Assembly: GCF_036347055.1 (NCBI RefSeq)
Contig: NZ_CP108882.1
Span: 2,369,001 to 2,433,000, forward strand
Length of the DNA: 64,000 nucleotides
DNA from: Streptomyces sp. NBC_00820
GTDB taxonomy: Bacteria > Actinomycetota > Actinomycetes > Streptomycetales > Streptomycetaceae
Reading direction: 5' to 3'
The notes beneath the pieces were generated by a model, which did not search any database, was not told the origin of the DNA, and saw only the letters and a program-made list of their open reading frames with translations. Positions 7,360 through 15,744 of this stretch are shown in pieces. The position numbers and the translations under genes were made by a program. Numbering within the stretch: the stretch's first letter is position 1; every line of letters starts with the position of its first letter.

Positions 7360-9150
7360 ATGGGAGATGCCCGAATTGTCGTGGAACAGCAGGCCGCGCC
7401 GGGGCGGCGGTCCAGCGGGGCCTCCCGTCGGGCCGCCGCGTTCGCCGTCTGGTATCTGCGGGCCGTCACGTTCGTCAACTTCCTCAGCGCGGTGTGGGTG
7501 TCGCTGGGCCAGGACGTGCGCCGGCACAACCAGGAAGACCTCTTCACGCCGTACCTGCTGACGGCGGGCTTCGCCTCGGGCGTGTTCACCGCGTTCCTGG
7601 CGATCACGATGCGCCGCCGCAAACGGGCCGCGTGGATTCTCAACCTGGTGCTGAGCGGCCTGTTCCTGGCTCTGTTCGCCTTCGCGATGGCGTTCCCGGA
7701 GATCCGGCGGTACGCGCAGAACTGGATCTCGCTGGTGCTGACGGCCGCCTTCGTGGCCGCGCTGCTGGCCGGGCGCCAGGAGTTCTACGCCAAGGGCGAC
7801 CGGTCCAACCCGCGGCTCGCCGCCACCGTGGCCGTCGTCGGCGGTCTCGCCGCGTCGCTGCTGGCCGCGCTGGTGGTGACGGTCACCAACCAGGCGCCGG
7901 ACGCGGCCCGTTCGACGTTCCTGGAACGCTGGCACTACGGCACCCTGCGTCTGGTGTCGGTGGCCGCCGACGAGTCCCGCTTCCCCGGGATCGACCCGCC
8001 CAACTGGGCCAACGTGGCCGTCAACGTCCTCAGTACGGCCCTGCTCCTCGCCGTCCTGTACGCCGCCTTCCGCTCCCGGCGTGCCGTCGACCCGCTCACC
8101 GAGGACGACGAGAAGCGGCTGCGGACGCTGCTGGACGGGCACGGCGAGCGGGACTCGCTCGGCTACTTCGCGCTGCGCCGGGAGAAGAGCGTGGTGTGGT
8201 CCCCCACCGGCAAGGCGGCGGTCGCCTACCGGGTGGTCGGCGGGGTGAGCCTGGCCTCCGGGGACCCGCTGGGCGACCCGGAGGCGTGGCCCGGGGCGAT
8301 CGTGCCGTGGCTCGCCGAGGCGCGGGCGCACGGGTGGATCCCGGCCGTGATGGGGGCGAGCGAGGAAGCGGGGACCATCTACGCCCGGCACGGTCTGGAC
8401 GCGCTGGAACTCGGTGACGAGGCGATCGTGGAGGTCGCCGAGTTCACGCTGGAGGGACGGGCGATGCGCACCGTCCGGCAGGCGTACAACCGGGTGAAAC
8501 GGGCCGGGTACCAGGTGCGGATCCGGCGCCACACGGACATCCCGGCGGACGAGATGGCGTACCTGATCGAGCGTGCGGACGACTGGCGGGACGGGGCGAC
8601 CGAGCGCGGGTTCAGCATGGCGCTCGGCCGGCTCGGGGACCCCGCGGACGGGCAGTGCGTGATGCTGGAGTGCACCGACGCCGACGGCAGACTGCGGGCG
8701 CTGCTGTCCTTCGTGCCGTGGGGGCCGCACGGGCTGTCCCTGGACCTGATGCGCCGGGACCGGGACTCCGACAACGGGCTGATGGAGTTCATGGTCCTCG
8801 ACCTGCTGCGGCGCGCCGGGGAGATCGGCGTCACGCAGGTCTCGCTCAACTTCGCGATGTTCCGGTCCGTCTTCGAACGCGGGGCGCGTCTCGGCGCGGG
8901 TCCGGTGCTGCGGCTGTGGCGGTCGCTGCTCAGCTTCTTCTCCCGCTGGTGGCAGATCGAGTCGCTGTACCGGGCCAACGCCAAGTACCGGCCCATCTGG
9001 GAGCCGCGGTTCCTGCTCTTCGAGAAGAGCGCGGACCTGCCGCGCATCGGGCTCGCCTCGGCGCGCGCGGAGGGCTTCCTGGCGACGGGACCCGTGGCAC
9101 CGGGGCTGCCGAAGTGGCTGCACCGCAGGCATCTGGACACGCACCGATAG
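7360..9150 (+). CDS. MprF-type aminoacyl-phosphatidylglycerol synthase (DUF2156/LPG_synthase_C)
   Basis: Predicted 596-residue membrane protein. About six transmembrane helices fill the first 260 residues, including FVNFLSAVWVSL, YLLTAGFASGVFTAFLAI, LVLSGLFLALFAFAMAF and LAATVAVVGGLAASLLAAL. A cytoplasmic GNAT-like LPG-synthase domain follows (RREKSVVWSPTGKAAVAYRV, GASEEAGTIYARHGLDALELG, LSFVPWGPHGLSLDLMRRD). Enzymes of this class transfer an amino acid from aminoacyl-tRNA to phosphatidylglycerol, reducing surface charge. The membrane part is shorter than in full MprF flippase-synthases. ATG at 7360 has a weak upstream site. A rhomboid-like membrane gene follows 10 bases downstream, so they are probably co-transcribed. 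Confidence 0.88.
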   Translation: MGDARIVVEQQAAPGRRSSGASRRAAAFAVWYLRAVTFVNFLSAVWVSLGQDVRRHNQEDLFTPYLLTAGFASGVFTAFLAITMRRRKRAAWILNLVLSGLFLALFAFAMAFPEIRRYAQNWISLVLTAAFVAALLAGRQEFYAKGDRSNPRLAATVAVVGGLAASLLAALVVTVTNQAPDAARSTFLERWHYGTLRLVSVAADESRFPGIDPPNWANVAVNVLSTALLLAVLYAAFRSRRAVDPLTEDDEKRLRTLLDGHGERDSLGYFALRREKSVVWSPTGKAAVAYRVVGGVSLASGDPLGDPEAWPGAIVPWLAEARAHGWIPAVMGASEEAGTIYARHGLDALELGDEAIVEVAEFTLEGRAMRTVRQAYNRVKRAGYQVRIRRHTDIPADEMAYLIERADDWRDGATERGFSMALGRLGDPADGQCVMLECTDADGRLRALLSFVPWGPHGLSLDLMRRDRDSDNGLMEFMVLDLLRRAGEIGVTQVSLNFAMFRSVFERGARLGAGPVLRLWRSLLSFFSRWWQIESLYRANAKYRPIWEPRFLLFEKSADLPRIGLASARAEGFLATGPVAPGLPKWLHRRHLDTHR

Positions 9151-9160
9151 GGAGTGCCCG

Positions 9161-9946
9161 ATGAACAGGTTCGCCCGCTGGGCCCGCGAGGAGTGGGGGC
9201 CGCTGTACGACGCCGTGCGCGAGCCTCTCCTGAAGCGGGGTCCCAGGGCGGTGCCCATGACCCTCGCCGCGGTGTGTCTGACCGCCGTCCTGCAGTACGT
9301 GCAGAACCAGCCGTGGGGGTTCGGGTTCGTCCAGGATGCGGGCGCCGTACGCGCCCAGGACCCGCTGTGGCCGGCCCTGTTGCGCACCCCCCTCTCCCTG
9401 TACGTGCCGGCGCTGGACCTGCCGGTATGGGGGGCGCTGGCGCAGATCCTGTTCGTGTTCGGGATCGCCGAGGCGTGCCTGGGCTGGTGGCGGACCCTGG
9501 GCATCGCCTACGTCGCCACGCTCGCCGGGACGCTGTACGCGCGCGTCGGCGTCGCGCTCGGCCCGCACGCCCCGTTCGGCCTGCCCGCCACCGACACCCA
9601 GGTGGTGGACACCGGACCGTCCGCGGCCGTGGTGGCCCTCGCCGTGTTCGTGGCCTGGCGGTACGGCGCCTACGTCACCACGGGTGCCGTCACCGCCGCG
9701 ATGGCGGCGGAGCTGCTGTTCAAGGACAACCTGGCGGGCAAGGAGCACCTGGCCGCGCTGATGGCCGTCGGAACGCTGTGCCTGGTGACGGCGGTGCGGC
9801 AGCGGCACGGGCCCGGACACCGGCGGTGGGACCGGCACCGGCACGGGTACCCGGTGCGGCACGGCGGGACCGGGTCGCGGCTCGCTCAGTGGCGGCCGGG
9901 CAGCCGGGCCGGGCGCGGGTCGGGCCTGCCGCCGATCCAGTCCTGA
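9161..9946 (+). CDS. Rhomboid-like integral membrane protein
   Basis: A 261-residue protein with about five or six transmembrane segments: TLAAVCLTAVLQYV, LPVWGALAQILFVFGIAEA, TLGIAYVATLAGTLYARV, SAAVVALAVFVAWRYGAYV and LAALMAVGTLCLVTAV. It contains DTGPSAAVVAL, which resembles the GxS region of rhomboid proteases, but I see no clear catalytic His, so it may be a pseudo-protease. The hydrophilic C-terminus is His/Arg/Gly-rich. It starts 10 bases after the MprF-type gene with GGGAGTGCCCG as the ribosome-binding region. Its last 61 bases overlap the convergent gene. Function unknown; a role with the lipid-modifying neighbour is inference. Confidence 0.75.
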   Translation: MNRFARWAREEWGPLYDAVREPLLKRGPRAVPMTLAAVCLTAVLQYVQNQPWGFGFVQDAGAVRAQDPLWPALLRTPLSLYVPALDLPVWGALAQILFVFGIAEACLGWWRTLGIAYVATLAGTLYARVGVALGPHAPFGLPATDTQVVDTGPSAAVVALAVFVAWRYGAYVTTGAVTAAMAAELLFKDNLAGKEHLAALMAVGTLCLVTAVRQRHGPGHRRWDRHRHGYPVRHGGTGSRLAQWRPGSRAGRGSGLPPIQS

Positions 9947-10650
9947 ACGGCGCGTCTGGGCCCGGCCCAGCGCCGGTCGTGGTGGTAGGCGCGCAGGGCG
10001 GACCGGGCGCGGGCGCGGGGGCGGCGGCCGTAGAAGCGGCGGGCCCACAGGGAGCCGGGGCGGGCGAGGCGGGCCGCGCCGACGAGCGCGAGCAGGGGCA
10101 CGACCGTCCCGAAGATCGCGATGCGGACCTTGCCCTTGCTCAGGGCGACGAGCGAGAAGACGAAGTTCGCGACGAGCGTGACGATGACACCGCCCCGGTC
10201 CTGGAGTTCCTCCTGGGTCAGGTCGTTGACGCCGAACGGGGAGAAGCCGGCCAGCAGCAGGCCGACCAGGGCGGCGGTGAGCGCGACGACCTCGACGCTC
10301 TTGCGGCCCTCCTCGCTCCAGTAGACGTCGTCCAGGTGCAGGATCAGCGCGAACTCGTCCAGGACCAGCCCGGCGCCGATGCCGAACACGACGGCCGCGA
10401 TGGCCCCGCCGGCGCCGTGCCGGTCGCTGGCGACCGCGCCGAAGCCGCCGACGACCGTGAGGACGACCCCCGGCACCACGTGGTGGATGTGCAGTCCGCC
10501 CGCCTTGACGTTGCCGAACGGGCCCTTGCCCGCCCGGATCAGACGCGTGATGACCCGGGTGACGACGAAGGTGAGCACGAAGGCGGCGAGGGCCAGCAAC
10601 AGCGGGAGCTTGCCCGGTTCCAGGATGTTCCGCTCCCACCAGTGCCCCAT
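9886..10650 (-). CDS. Conserved integral membrane protein with HIHHVVPG motif
   Basis: A 254-residue protein with five or six helices: LPLLLALAAFVLTFVVTRVI, VVPGVVLTVVGGFGAVA, AIAAVVFGIGAGLVLDEFAL, VEVVALTAALVGLLLAGF, GGVIVTLVANFVFSLVAL and IAIFGTVVPLLALVGAARL. The HIHH cluster and the buried acidic pair DEFALILHLDDVYW may bind metal, but no enzyme family can be named. ATG at 10650 is divergent from cobS. The C-terminal basic tail overlaps the rhomboid-like gene by 61 bases in antisense, so one of the two ends may be misassigned. Confidence 0.8.
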   Translation of the reverse strand: MGHWWERNILEPGKLPLLLALAAFVLTFVVTRVITRLIRAGKGPFGNVKAGGLHIHHVVPGVVLTVVGGFGAVASDRHGAGGAIAAVVFGIGAGLVLDEFALILHLDDVYWSEEGRKSVEVVALTAALVGLLLAGFSPFGVNDLTQEELQDRGGVIVTLVANFVFSLVALSKGKVRIAIFGTVVPLLALVGAARLARPGSLWARRFYGRRPRARARSALRAYHHDRRWAGPRRAVQDWIGGRPDPRPARLPGRH

Positions 10651-10710
10651 GTGCGCACTTTATCCCCGGCTGGATCAGGTGGCCTCGCGAGCGCCGGGTA
10701 ACCTGCGCCG

Positions 10711-11496
10711 ATGCTCAGGACCTCCCCTCTCGACGGACTCCGCTTCGCCTTCGGCACCCTCACCGTGCTGCCCGTACGGGTACGCCGCTGGGACCGCGAG
10801 GCCGCACGCGGGGGCATGCTGACCGCCCCGGTGGCCGGACTGGTCGTCGGCGGCGCGGCGGCCGGCCTCGGGCTGCTGCTCCTGTTCCTGGGCGCCGGTC
10901 CGCTGCTCGCCGCCGTCGCCTCGGTCGCCGTACCCGCCGCGCTCACCCGGGGCCTGCACCTCGACGGGCTCGCCGACACCGCCGACGGGCTGGGCAGCGG
11001 GAAGCCGGCGGAGGACGCGCTGCGGATCATGAAGCAGTCGGACATCGGTCCGTTCGGGGTGATCACGCTGATGCTGACCCTGCTGGCCCAGGTCGCCGTG
11101 CTGGCGCAGCTGTACGACGGCTCCTGGGCGCGGGGCGCGCTCGCGGCGGTGACTTCGGCGGTCGCCGCCCGGCTGGCGCTCACCCTGGCCGCGCGCGCCG
11201 GAGTGCCGGCCGCCCGGCCCGAGGGGCTGGGGGCCGCGGTCGCCGGAGTGGTGCCGGTGCCGGGCGCGCTGGCCGTCGCGGCCGCCGTCACCCTCCTCGC
11301 GGCCGCCTGGGGCACGGTCTTCGGCCCCTACGGCCCGCCGCACACGGCGGCCGCGGTGCTGCTGGCCCTCGCCGCCGCCGAACTCCTGCTGCGCCGCTGC
11401 GTCCACCGCTTCGGCGGGGTCACCGGCGACGTCTTCGGCGCCCTCGCGGAGACGGCGGCGACGACGGCGCTGGTGGTGCTGGCGCTGGGTGGCTGA
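10711..11496 (+). CDS. cobS: Adenosylcobinamide-GDP ribazoletransferase (cobalamin synthase)
   Basis: CobS joins adenosylcobinamide-GDP with alpha-ribazole phosphate in the membrane, the last joining step of cobalamin synthesis. The 261-residue polytopic protein carries the metal-binding family motif RGLHLDGLADTADGLG at about residues 82-97, then KQSDIGPFGVITLMLTLL. Several Ala/Leu-rich helices follow. It begins MLRTSPLDGLRFAFGTLTVLPV, typical for the family. Together with CobU and CobT this completes nucleotide-loop assembly in the region, although the three genes are not one operon. Confidence 0.95.
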   Translation: MLRTSPLDGLRFAFGTLTVLPVRVRRWDREAARGGMLTAPVAGLVVGGAAAGLGLLLLFLGAGPLLAAVASVAVPAALTRGLHLDGLADTADGLGSGKPAEDALRIMKQSDIGPFGVITLMLTLLAQVAVLAQLYDGSWARGALAAVTSAVAARLALTLAARAGVPAARPEGLGAAVAGVVPVPGALAVAAAVTLLAAAWGTVFGPYGPPHTAAAVLLALAAAELLLRRCVHRFGGVTGDVFGALAETAATTALVVLALGG

Positions 11497-11621
11497 ACCG
11501 GCCTCACAGATCCCGTTCGGGGGCGCAATTCCGTAGGCACCGTTCCGGGTTGCGGTTCCGGGTCGCAGGGAGGCGGGTTGTCCCTCCCCGACTCCGGGCG
11601 GTCCGGGCGGCCGCGTCCGCC

Positions 11622-12275
11622 TCAGGGTGCGGGCGGGCCCACGCCGTGGGGCAGTGTGCCCCAGGGGTGGGCGCCCGCTCCCGGCACCGCGCAGTGCACG
11701 GCCGCGCCCCGCACCCGGGCCCCCTCCGCCACGTCGGCGCCGGGCGGGACGTCGTACACCAGATGGCACAGCCGCACGCCCGACGGGTAGCGCCGGGGCC
11801 GCGCGGGGGTGCTCCGGTACGCCGGCCAGGGGCCCTCGAAGGTGACCAGGAGGTCGGCGAGGGCCGCGTACGCCGGGTGCGGCGGAGTGCCGTGGTTGAA
11901 CGCGAGCGTGCCGCAGCCGAGGGTCCGGGCGGCCGCCGCCAGCCGCTCGTAGTACGGCAACTCGTCTGCCCCGGAGGACACTTGGTCCAGGAAGGCGCCC
12001 TGCGTTCCGTACCACTCGCGGTGGGTTCTCATCTCGCGTACGACGTCGTCGTGGGGCCGTGTGCCGTAGCCGGTGTCGGTGTAGCCGAGCAGCGTGACGC
12101 CCGCGCGCCGCAGCCGGACTGCGGTCGCGGCGAAGGCCTCGTCCGGGCGTTCGCCGGGGCCACTGGCCGGGTTGAGAACGACGCCGTACAGACGCGGCGC
12201 GGCCGCGAGGATCGCCGCCCACTCGGCCGGGCGGACCGACGGATGCTCGTAGTACGGGACCAGCAAGCTGTTCAT
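11622..12275 (-). CDS. Spherulin-4 (GH135-type) family protein
   Basis: Predicted 217-residue TIM-barrel-like protein of the spherulin-4 family, which includes the fungal GH135 endo-alpha-1,4-galactosaminidases Sph3 and Ega3. Recognisable segments are LLVPYYEHPS, GVVLNPASGPGERPD, GVTLLGYTDTGYG, GAFLDQVSSGAD, LAFNHGT and VTFEGPW. At the position where fungal enzymes have an acidic pair, this protein has Asp97-Gln98, so activity may be altered. A candidate second acid is Glu147. No signal peptide is visible, which is odd for a polysaccharide hydrolase. ATG at 12275 overlaps the upstream stop as ATGA, giving tight coupling to the membrane protein gene. Confidence 0.85.
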   Translation of the reverse strand: MNSLLVPYYEHPSVRPAEWAAILAAAPRLYGVVLNPASGPGERPDEAFAATAVRLRRAGVTLLGYTDTGYGTRPHDDVVREMRTHREWYGTQGAFLDQVSSGADELPYYERLAAAARTLGCGTLAFNHGTPPHPAYAALADLLVTFEGPWPAYRSTPARPRRYPSGVRLCHLVYDVPPGADVAEGARVRGAAVHCAVPGAGAHPWGTLPHGVGPPAP

Positions 12276-13930
12276 CGGTGCGCCGTCGCCCTTCCCAGCA
12301 GGCCCCGGGCCAGGGCGACCTGGACGGTGGCCGCGGCCGCGTACACGGCGAGGCCGACGAGGCGCGGATCGCCCGCGTGGGTGAGCAGCGCCAGCGTCTG
12401 GGCGAGGGCCGCGGCACAGCACACCGCGGCGGCACCGAGCACGGCACCGAAGGACTGGAGCAGCAGCCCGGTCCACAGCACCACACCGAGCGCGAGCAGC
12501 CCGGCAAGGCGGACACCGGTCGGCAGGGGGGAATGCGGCCAGGACGCGGCGGCGACCACGGCCAGGACGAGCAGGGCGGCCAGGTAGCCGAAGAGGCAGC
12601 GGGCCAGAGTGCGGCCCAGGGTCCGGCGGAACGTCCGCGCCGTCCCGCTCGCCCGCAGGGCGGCCAGGCCTCCGCTGCGGAAGCGGTACAGCAGCCATTC
12701 GGCGGGCCCCATGCTGAGCGTGAGCGCCACGGCCTCCGGCGCGGCGACCGCGCTGCGCTCCGCCCCGGTCAGGACGTCACCGAGGCCCGCGTACAGCACG
12801 AGGACACCGCTGCCGAGCCCGAAGACCGCGTAAGGCAGGGAGGACAGCAGCCGGGGACCCGGCCCCCCGCCCCGCACCGGCCTGACGGCGGGGAGCAGCG
12901 CGGTGACCGGCGCGGCGAGAACCCCGGCCCACCGCCTGACGAACGGCCCCGGCCGGGGTGCGGCGCAGCTTTCGGGGGTCCGGCTCGGGGTGGGGGGCGC
13001 GCCGAGGCGGCCGAAGGGAAGCAGGGCGGTGAGGCCGGCCGGCCAGTGCCCCGTGGGGCGGGGTGCGGTGGGGCGGGCGGTCCGGGGGCCGGCGCCCGGT
13101 CTGCGCAGCGCCGGGGCGACTTCGAGGAAGCCGAGGGTGGCGACGGCGGCGGTGGAGGTCACCAGGAGGAGCAGGCGGGGCTGGTCCGGGAGCGGGTGGG
13201 CCAGGGCGAGGAGGGCGCCTGCCGTCAGCGGGGTCAGGGCGGCCAGGAGGGCCCGCTCGCGGCCCATGACCAGCAGGACCCCGGAGGCGCCCAGGTAGCA
13301 GGACTGGCCGGCGGCGAACGCCGCGGCGGCCGGGTGGGCGGCGCCCCCCACGGGGAGGGCGGCCAGGGCGCCGAGCAGCATGCCCGCCGGGGTGCCGACG
13401 AGCAGGCAGCGGCGGGCCGCCGGGCGGTCGCCGAGGCCCAGCCAGGCGTAGGCGCGGTGGGCCAGACCCTGGTTCCAGGCCCAGCCGCACAGCGCGCTCG
13501 CCAGCAGGGTGAGGGTTCCAGCCGGCAGGTCGAAGGCGTCGCGCGGGCCGGCGAGCAGCGGGGCGCCCAGCACGTAGGCGAAGCCGGGGAGCGCGAAGAC
13601 CAGGCCGCGCAGCAGGCAGCCGAGGAGACCGGCCCGCCAGGGGTCGGCGGGTGTGCCCTCGGGCTCGGGGTGGCGGCGCGGGATGCGGTCGTACAACTCC
13701 TCTGCGAGGGCGAAGGAGTTGAGGACGCCGTAGCGCTCGCGTATCTGGTCGTCCGAGAGGCCGTCGGACTCCAGCAGGGCCGCCACCTCGTCGGGGTGGA
13801 CGGCGGCGGATACGAACGTGTCGAGTTCGCGGGCCAGTTCGTCGATCGGGTCGGGCCGCTCCGGGTCCGGGCGCCGCCGCTGGTGCGGGATGCCCGGCAG
13901 GGTGGCGGGCGTGCGCAGATCCTCGCTCAC
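12272..13930 (-). CDS. Polytopic membrane protein of the exopolysaccharide operon
   Basis: A 552-residue protein. Roughly 100 hydrophilic residues (HPDEVAALLESDGLSDDQIRERYGV) precede ten or more hydrophobic segments, split by Pro/Arg-rich loops near residues 275-340. I recognise no family. By position, between a PelF-like glycosyltransferase and a spherulin-type hydrolase, it is a candidate polymer export or scaffold component. That role is inference. GTG at 13930 overlaps the glycosyltransferase stop as GTGA, and its own stop overlaps the next start as ATGA. The three genes are therefore translationally coupled. Confidence 0.8.
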   Translation of the reverse strand: MSEDLRTPATLPGIPHQRRRPDPERPDPIDELARELDTFVSAAVHPDEVAALLESDGLSDDQIRERYGVLNSFALAEELYDRIPRRHPEPEGTPADPWRAGLLGCLLRGLVFALPGFAYVLGAPLLAGPRDAFDLPAGTLTLLASALCGWAWNQGLAHRAYAWLGLGDRPAARRCLLVGTPAGMLLGALAALPVGGAAHPAAAAFAAGQSCYLGASGVLLVMGRERALLAALTPLTAGALLALAHPLPDQPRLLLLVTSTAAVATLGFLEVAPALRRPGAGPRTARPTAPRPTGHWPAGLTALLPFGRLGAPPTPSRTPESCAAPRPGPFVRRWAGVLAAPVTALLPAVRPVRGGGPGPRLLSSLPYAVFGLGSGVLVLYAGLGDVLTGAERSAVAAPEAVALTLSMGPAEWLLYRFRSGGLAALRASGTARTFRRTLGRTLARCLFGYLAALLVLAVVAAASWPHSPLPTGVRLAGLLALGVVLWTGLLLQSFGAVLGAAAVCCAAALAQTLALLTHAGDPRLVGLAVYAAAATVQVALARGLLGRATAHR

Positions 13931-15447
13931 CAGCCGGTCCCGTCCGTCGCGACCGCCGCGTACCAGGGGTCGCGCAGTTCGGCGGTCCAGTCGTCGACCG
14001 TCTCGACGGTGGGCTCGTAGACCTCGGGAAGGCCGGCGAGTTCCTGGTAGATGGTGCGGAAGTTGTCGACCGAGCGGCGCAGGGTGAACCGGTCGATCAC
14101 GCGCTGTCGGGCCGACTCCCCCAGCCCCAGGCGCCGTTCGTCGTCCCGGAGCAGGGTCAGGGCGGCGGCGGCCATCTTCTCCGGTTCGCGCGGCGGGACG
14201 ACGAGGCCGGTGTCGCCGACGGCCTCGCGGACCCCGCCGACGTCGGTCGAGACGGTCGTACGGCCGCAGGACATGGCCTCGATGATCGAGAACGGGAAGC
14301 CCTCTGAGATGGAGGAGAGCAGCACGAGGTGGCCGGCCGCGTAGGCGCGCCAGACCTCGGTGATGCGGCCCTCGAAGGTGACGCCGTCACGGACGCCGAG
14401 TTCGGCGGCGAGTTTCTCCAGGCGGGTGGCGTAGGCCTCGCCGCCGGGCGGGACCGGGCCGAACAACCGCAGCCTGGTCGCGGGGAGTTCGGCGCGGACG
14501 AGGGCGTAGGCGCGCAGCAGGGTCTCCAGGTCCTTGATGGGGTCGACGCGGCCGCACCAGGTCAGGGTGGGCACGTCCGGCTCGGGGCCCGCGTGCGGGA
14601 AGGCGTGCGGGTCGACGCCGTTGTAGACCGTGCGGATGCGGCCGGCGTCGGCGCCGCCGCGCTCCTCCCAGCGGCGGTTGTACTGGTTGCAGGGGGTGAT
14701 CAGGTCGGCGGCGCGGTAGCCGTGGGAGTTCAGCGCGCGGTAGAAGCCGAGCAGGAACGCCTTCACGGGCCAGCGGTGTCCGTCGCCCAGCTGCCCCAGA
14801 TAGCGTTCGCGCAGGTAGATGCCGTGCTCGGTGAGCAGGAACGGCACTCCGTCGAGGTGGTGCGCGGCGAGCGCGGGCAGGGTCGCCAGGCCGCTGCTGA
14901 CGGCGTGCGCCACCGAGTCCTCGGGGATGCGCACACTCAGCGGGCGCAGGGCGTGTTCGAGCAGGTCGGCGGCGGTGAGGGCGTCGTGCACGGTCGGGCG
15001 GGCCGCGGCCGTCGACAGGTGCGGCATGGTCCAGATCCACTGCAGCGAGCGCAGCGCCTGTTCGGTGCGCAGGGCGGCCGGCAGCCATCCCGCACGGGCG
15101 ATGCGGGCGAGTTCGCCCAGCGCGCCGCCGAAGTCGCAGCGGGACTCGGGGTCCAGAAAGGACAGCAGGAGACGCTCGTAGGCGTCGGTGAAGCGGCGCC
15201 GGGCCCTGCCGTAGGGGGCGCGGGCGCGGCCGGGGCGCGGGCCCCAGGTGGGCACGGTGGTGTGCCGGCGGACGTTCGGCGGCAGCTCCCAGGTCACGGG
15301 TTCGCGGCCGCTGCCGGTGAGTGAGACGAGATGGAAGCTCACCTCCGGCATGCCCTTGACGAGCTGGTCGCACCAGGTGCTGACCCCGCCGTGGACGTGC
15401 GGGTAGGTGCCTTCGGTGAGCATGGTGACGTGACGGCCGGTGCGCAT
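13927..15447 (-). CDS. PelF-like GT4 glycosyltransferase
   Basis: Predicted 506-residue cytoplasmic GT-B glycosyltransferase. The N-terminus (MLTEGTYPHVHGGVSTWCDQL) and the middle segment (LLTEHGIYLRERYL) are characteristic of PelF, the synthase-type GT4 enzyme of Pel polysaccharide. The C-terminal donor domain has VYNGVD, WCGRVDPIKDLETLLRA and the EX7E motif in SEGFPFSIIEAMSCG. ATG at 15447 follows AGGGGGGAT about 11 bases upstream. Longer in-frame extensions enter the foldback element and look non-coding. It is the first gene of a three-gene coupled group downstream of the Agd3-like gene. Donor sugar not determinable here; UDP-hexosamine is a reasonable guess. Confidence 0.9.
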   Translation of the reverse strand: MRTGRHVTMLTEGTYPHVHGGVSTWCDQLVKGMPEVSFHLVSLTGSGREPVTWELPPNVRRHTTVPTWGPRPGRARAPYGRARRRFTDAYERLLLSFLDPESRCDFGGALGELARIARAGWLPAALRTEQALRSLQWIWTMPHLSTAAARPTVHDALTAADLLEHALRPLSVRIPEDSVAHAVSSGLATLPALAAHHLDGVPFLLTEHGIYLRERYLGQLGDGHRWPVKAFLLGFYRALNSHGYRAADLITPCNQYNRRWEERGGADAGRIRTVYNGVDPHAFPHAGPEPDVPTLTWCGRVDPIKDLETLLRAYALVRAELPATRLRLFGPVPPGGEAYATRLEKLAAELGVRDGVTFEGRITEVWRAYAAGHLVLLSSISEGFPFSIIEAMSCGRTTVSTDVGGVREAVGDTGLVVPPREPEKMAAAALTLLRDDERRLGLGESARQRVIDRFTLRRSVDNFRTIYQELAGLPEVYEPTVETVDDWTAELRDPWYAAVATDGTGW

Positions 15448-15524
15448 GCTTGCGCGGATCCCCCCTGTGATGCGGATGACATGCGGGAACTGCGGCCCGG
15501 AACCCGGCTGTGGGTCCGCCGGGT

Positions 15525-15679
15525 CGTGTCCGACGATTCGCCTCGGATCAGCGGGCGGCGTCCGGTGCGTGCGTCGCAGGGCGGAGGATCGCCCGCGTAC
15601 TGGACGTACGCGGGCGATCCGGCAACGCGGCGAGGTGCCGTGCCGGGCGTCGCCCGCCCGGCGGGAGTCGTCGGACACG
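15525..15679. mobile_element. Foldback (MITE-like) element, copy B
   Basis: A 155-base element with 12-base terminal inverted repeats (CGTGTCCGACGA and its complement). Inside is a perfect 15-base stem at 15586-15600 and 15606-15620 (GGATCGCCCGCGTAC) around a TGGAC loop. The outer inner arms also pair, largely through G-U-compatible changes. The core closely matches the element at 29027-29194 in the same orientation, although the terminal repeats differ. It lies between the Agd3-like gene and the glycosyltransferase gene and could act as a terminator or a processing signal. Confidence 0.7.
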
Positions 15680-15744
15680 GCCCGGGGCCGGACGCGCGGT
15701 TCCCCGGCGCCCCTCAGGGCACTGTCGGTGCTGCCCGTCGGCCG

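Noticed and set aside
6055..9504. Very long minus-strand open frame opposite cobT and the MprF-type gene
   Set aside because: It is antisense to two well-supported genes, is rich in Arg/His/Pro/Gly, and has no domain. High-GC codon usage keeps such shadow frames open.
15448..15678. N-terminal extension of the glycosyltransferase to about 15678
   Set aside because: The extension is encoded by the foldback element, is Arg/Pro-rich and not family-like, while ATG 15447 has a good ribosome-binding site.
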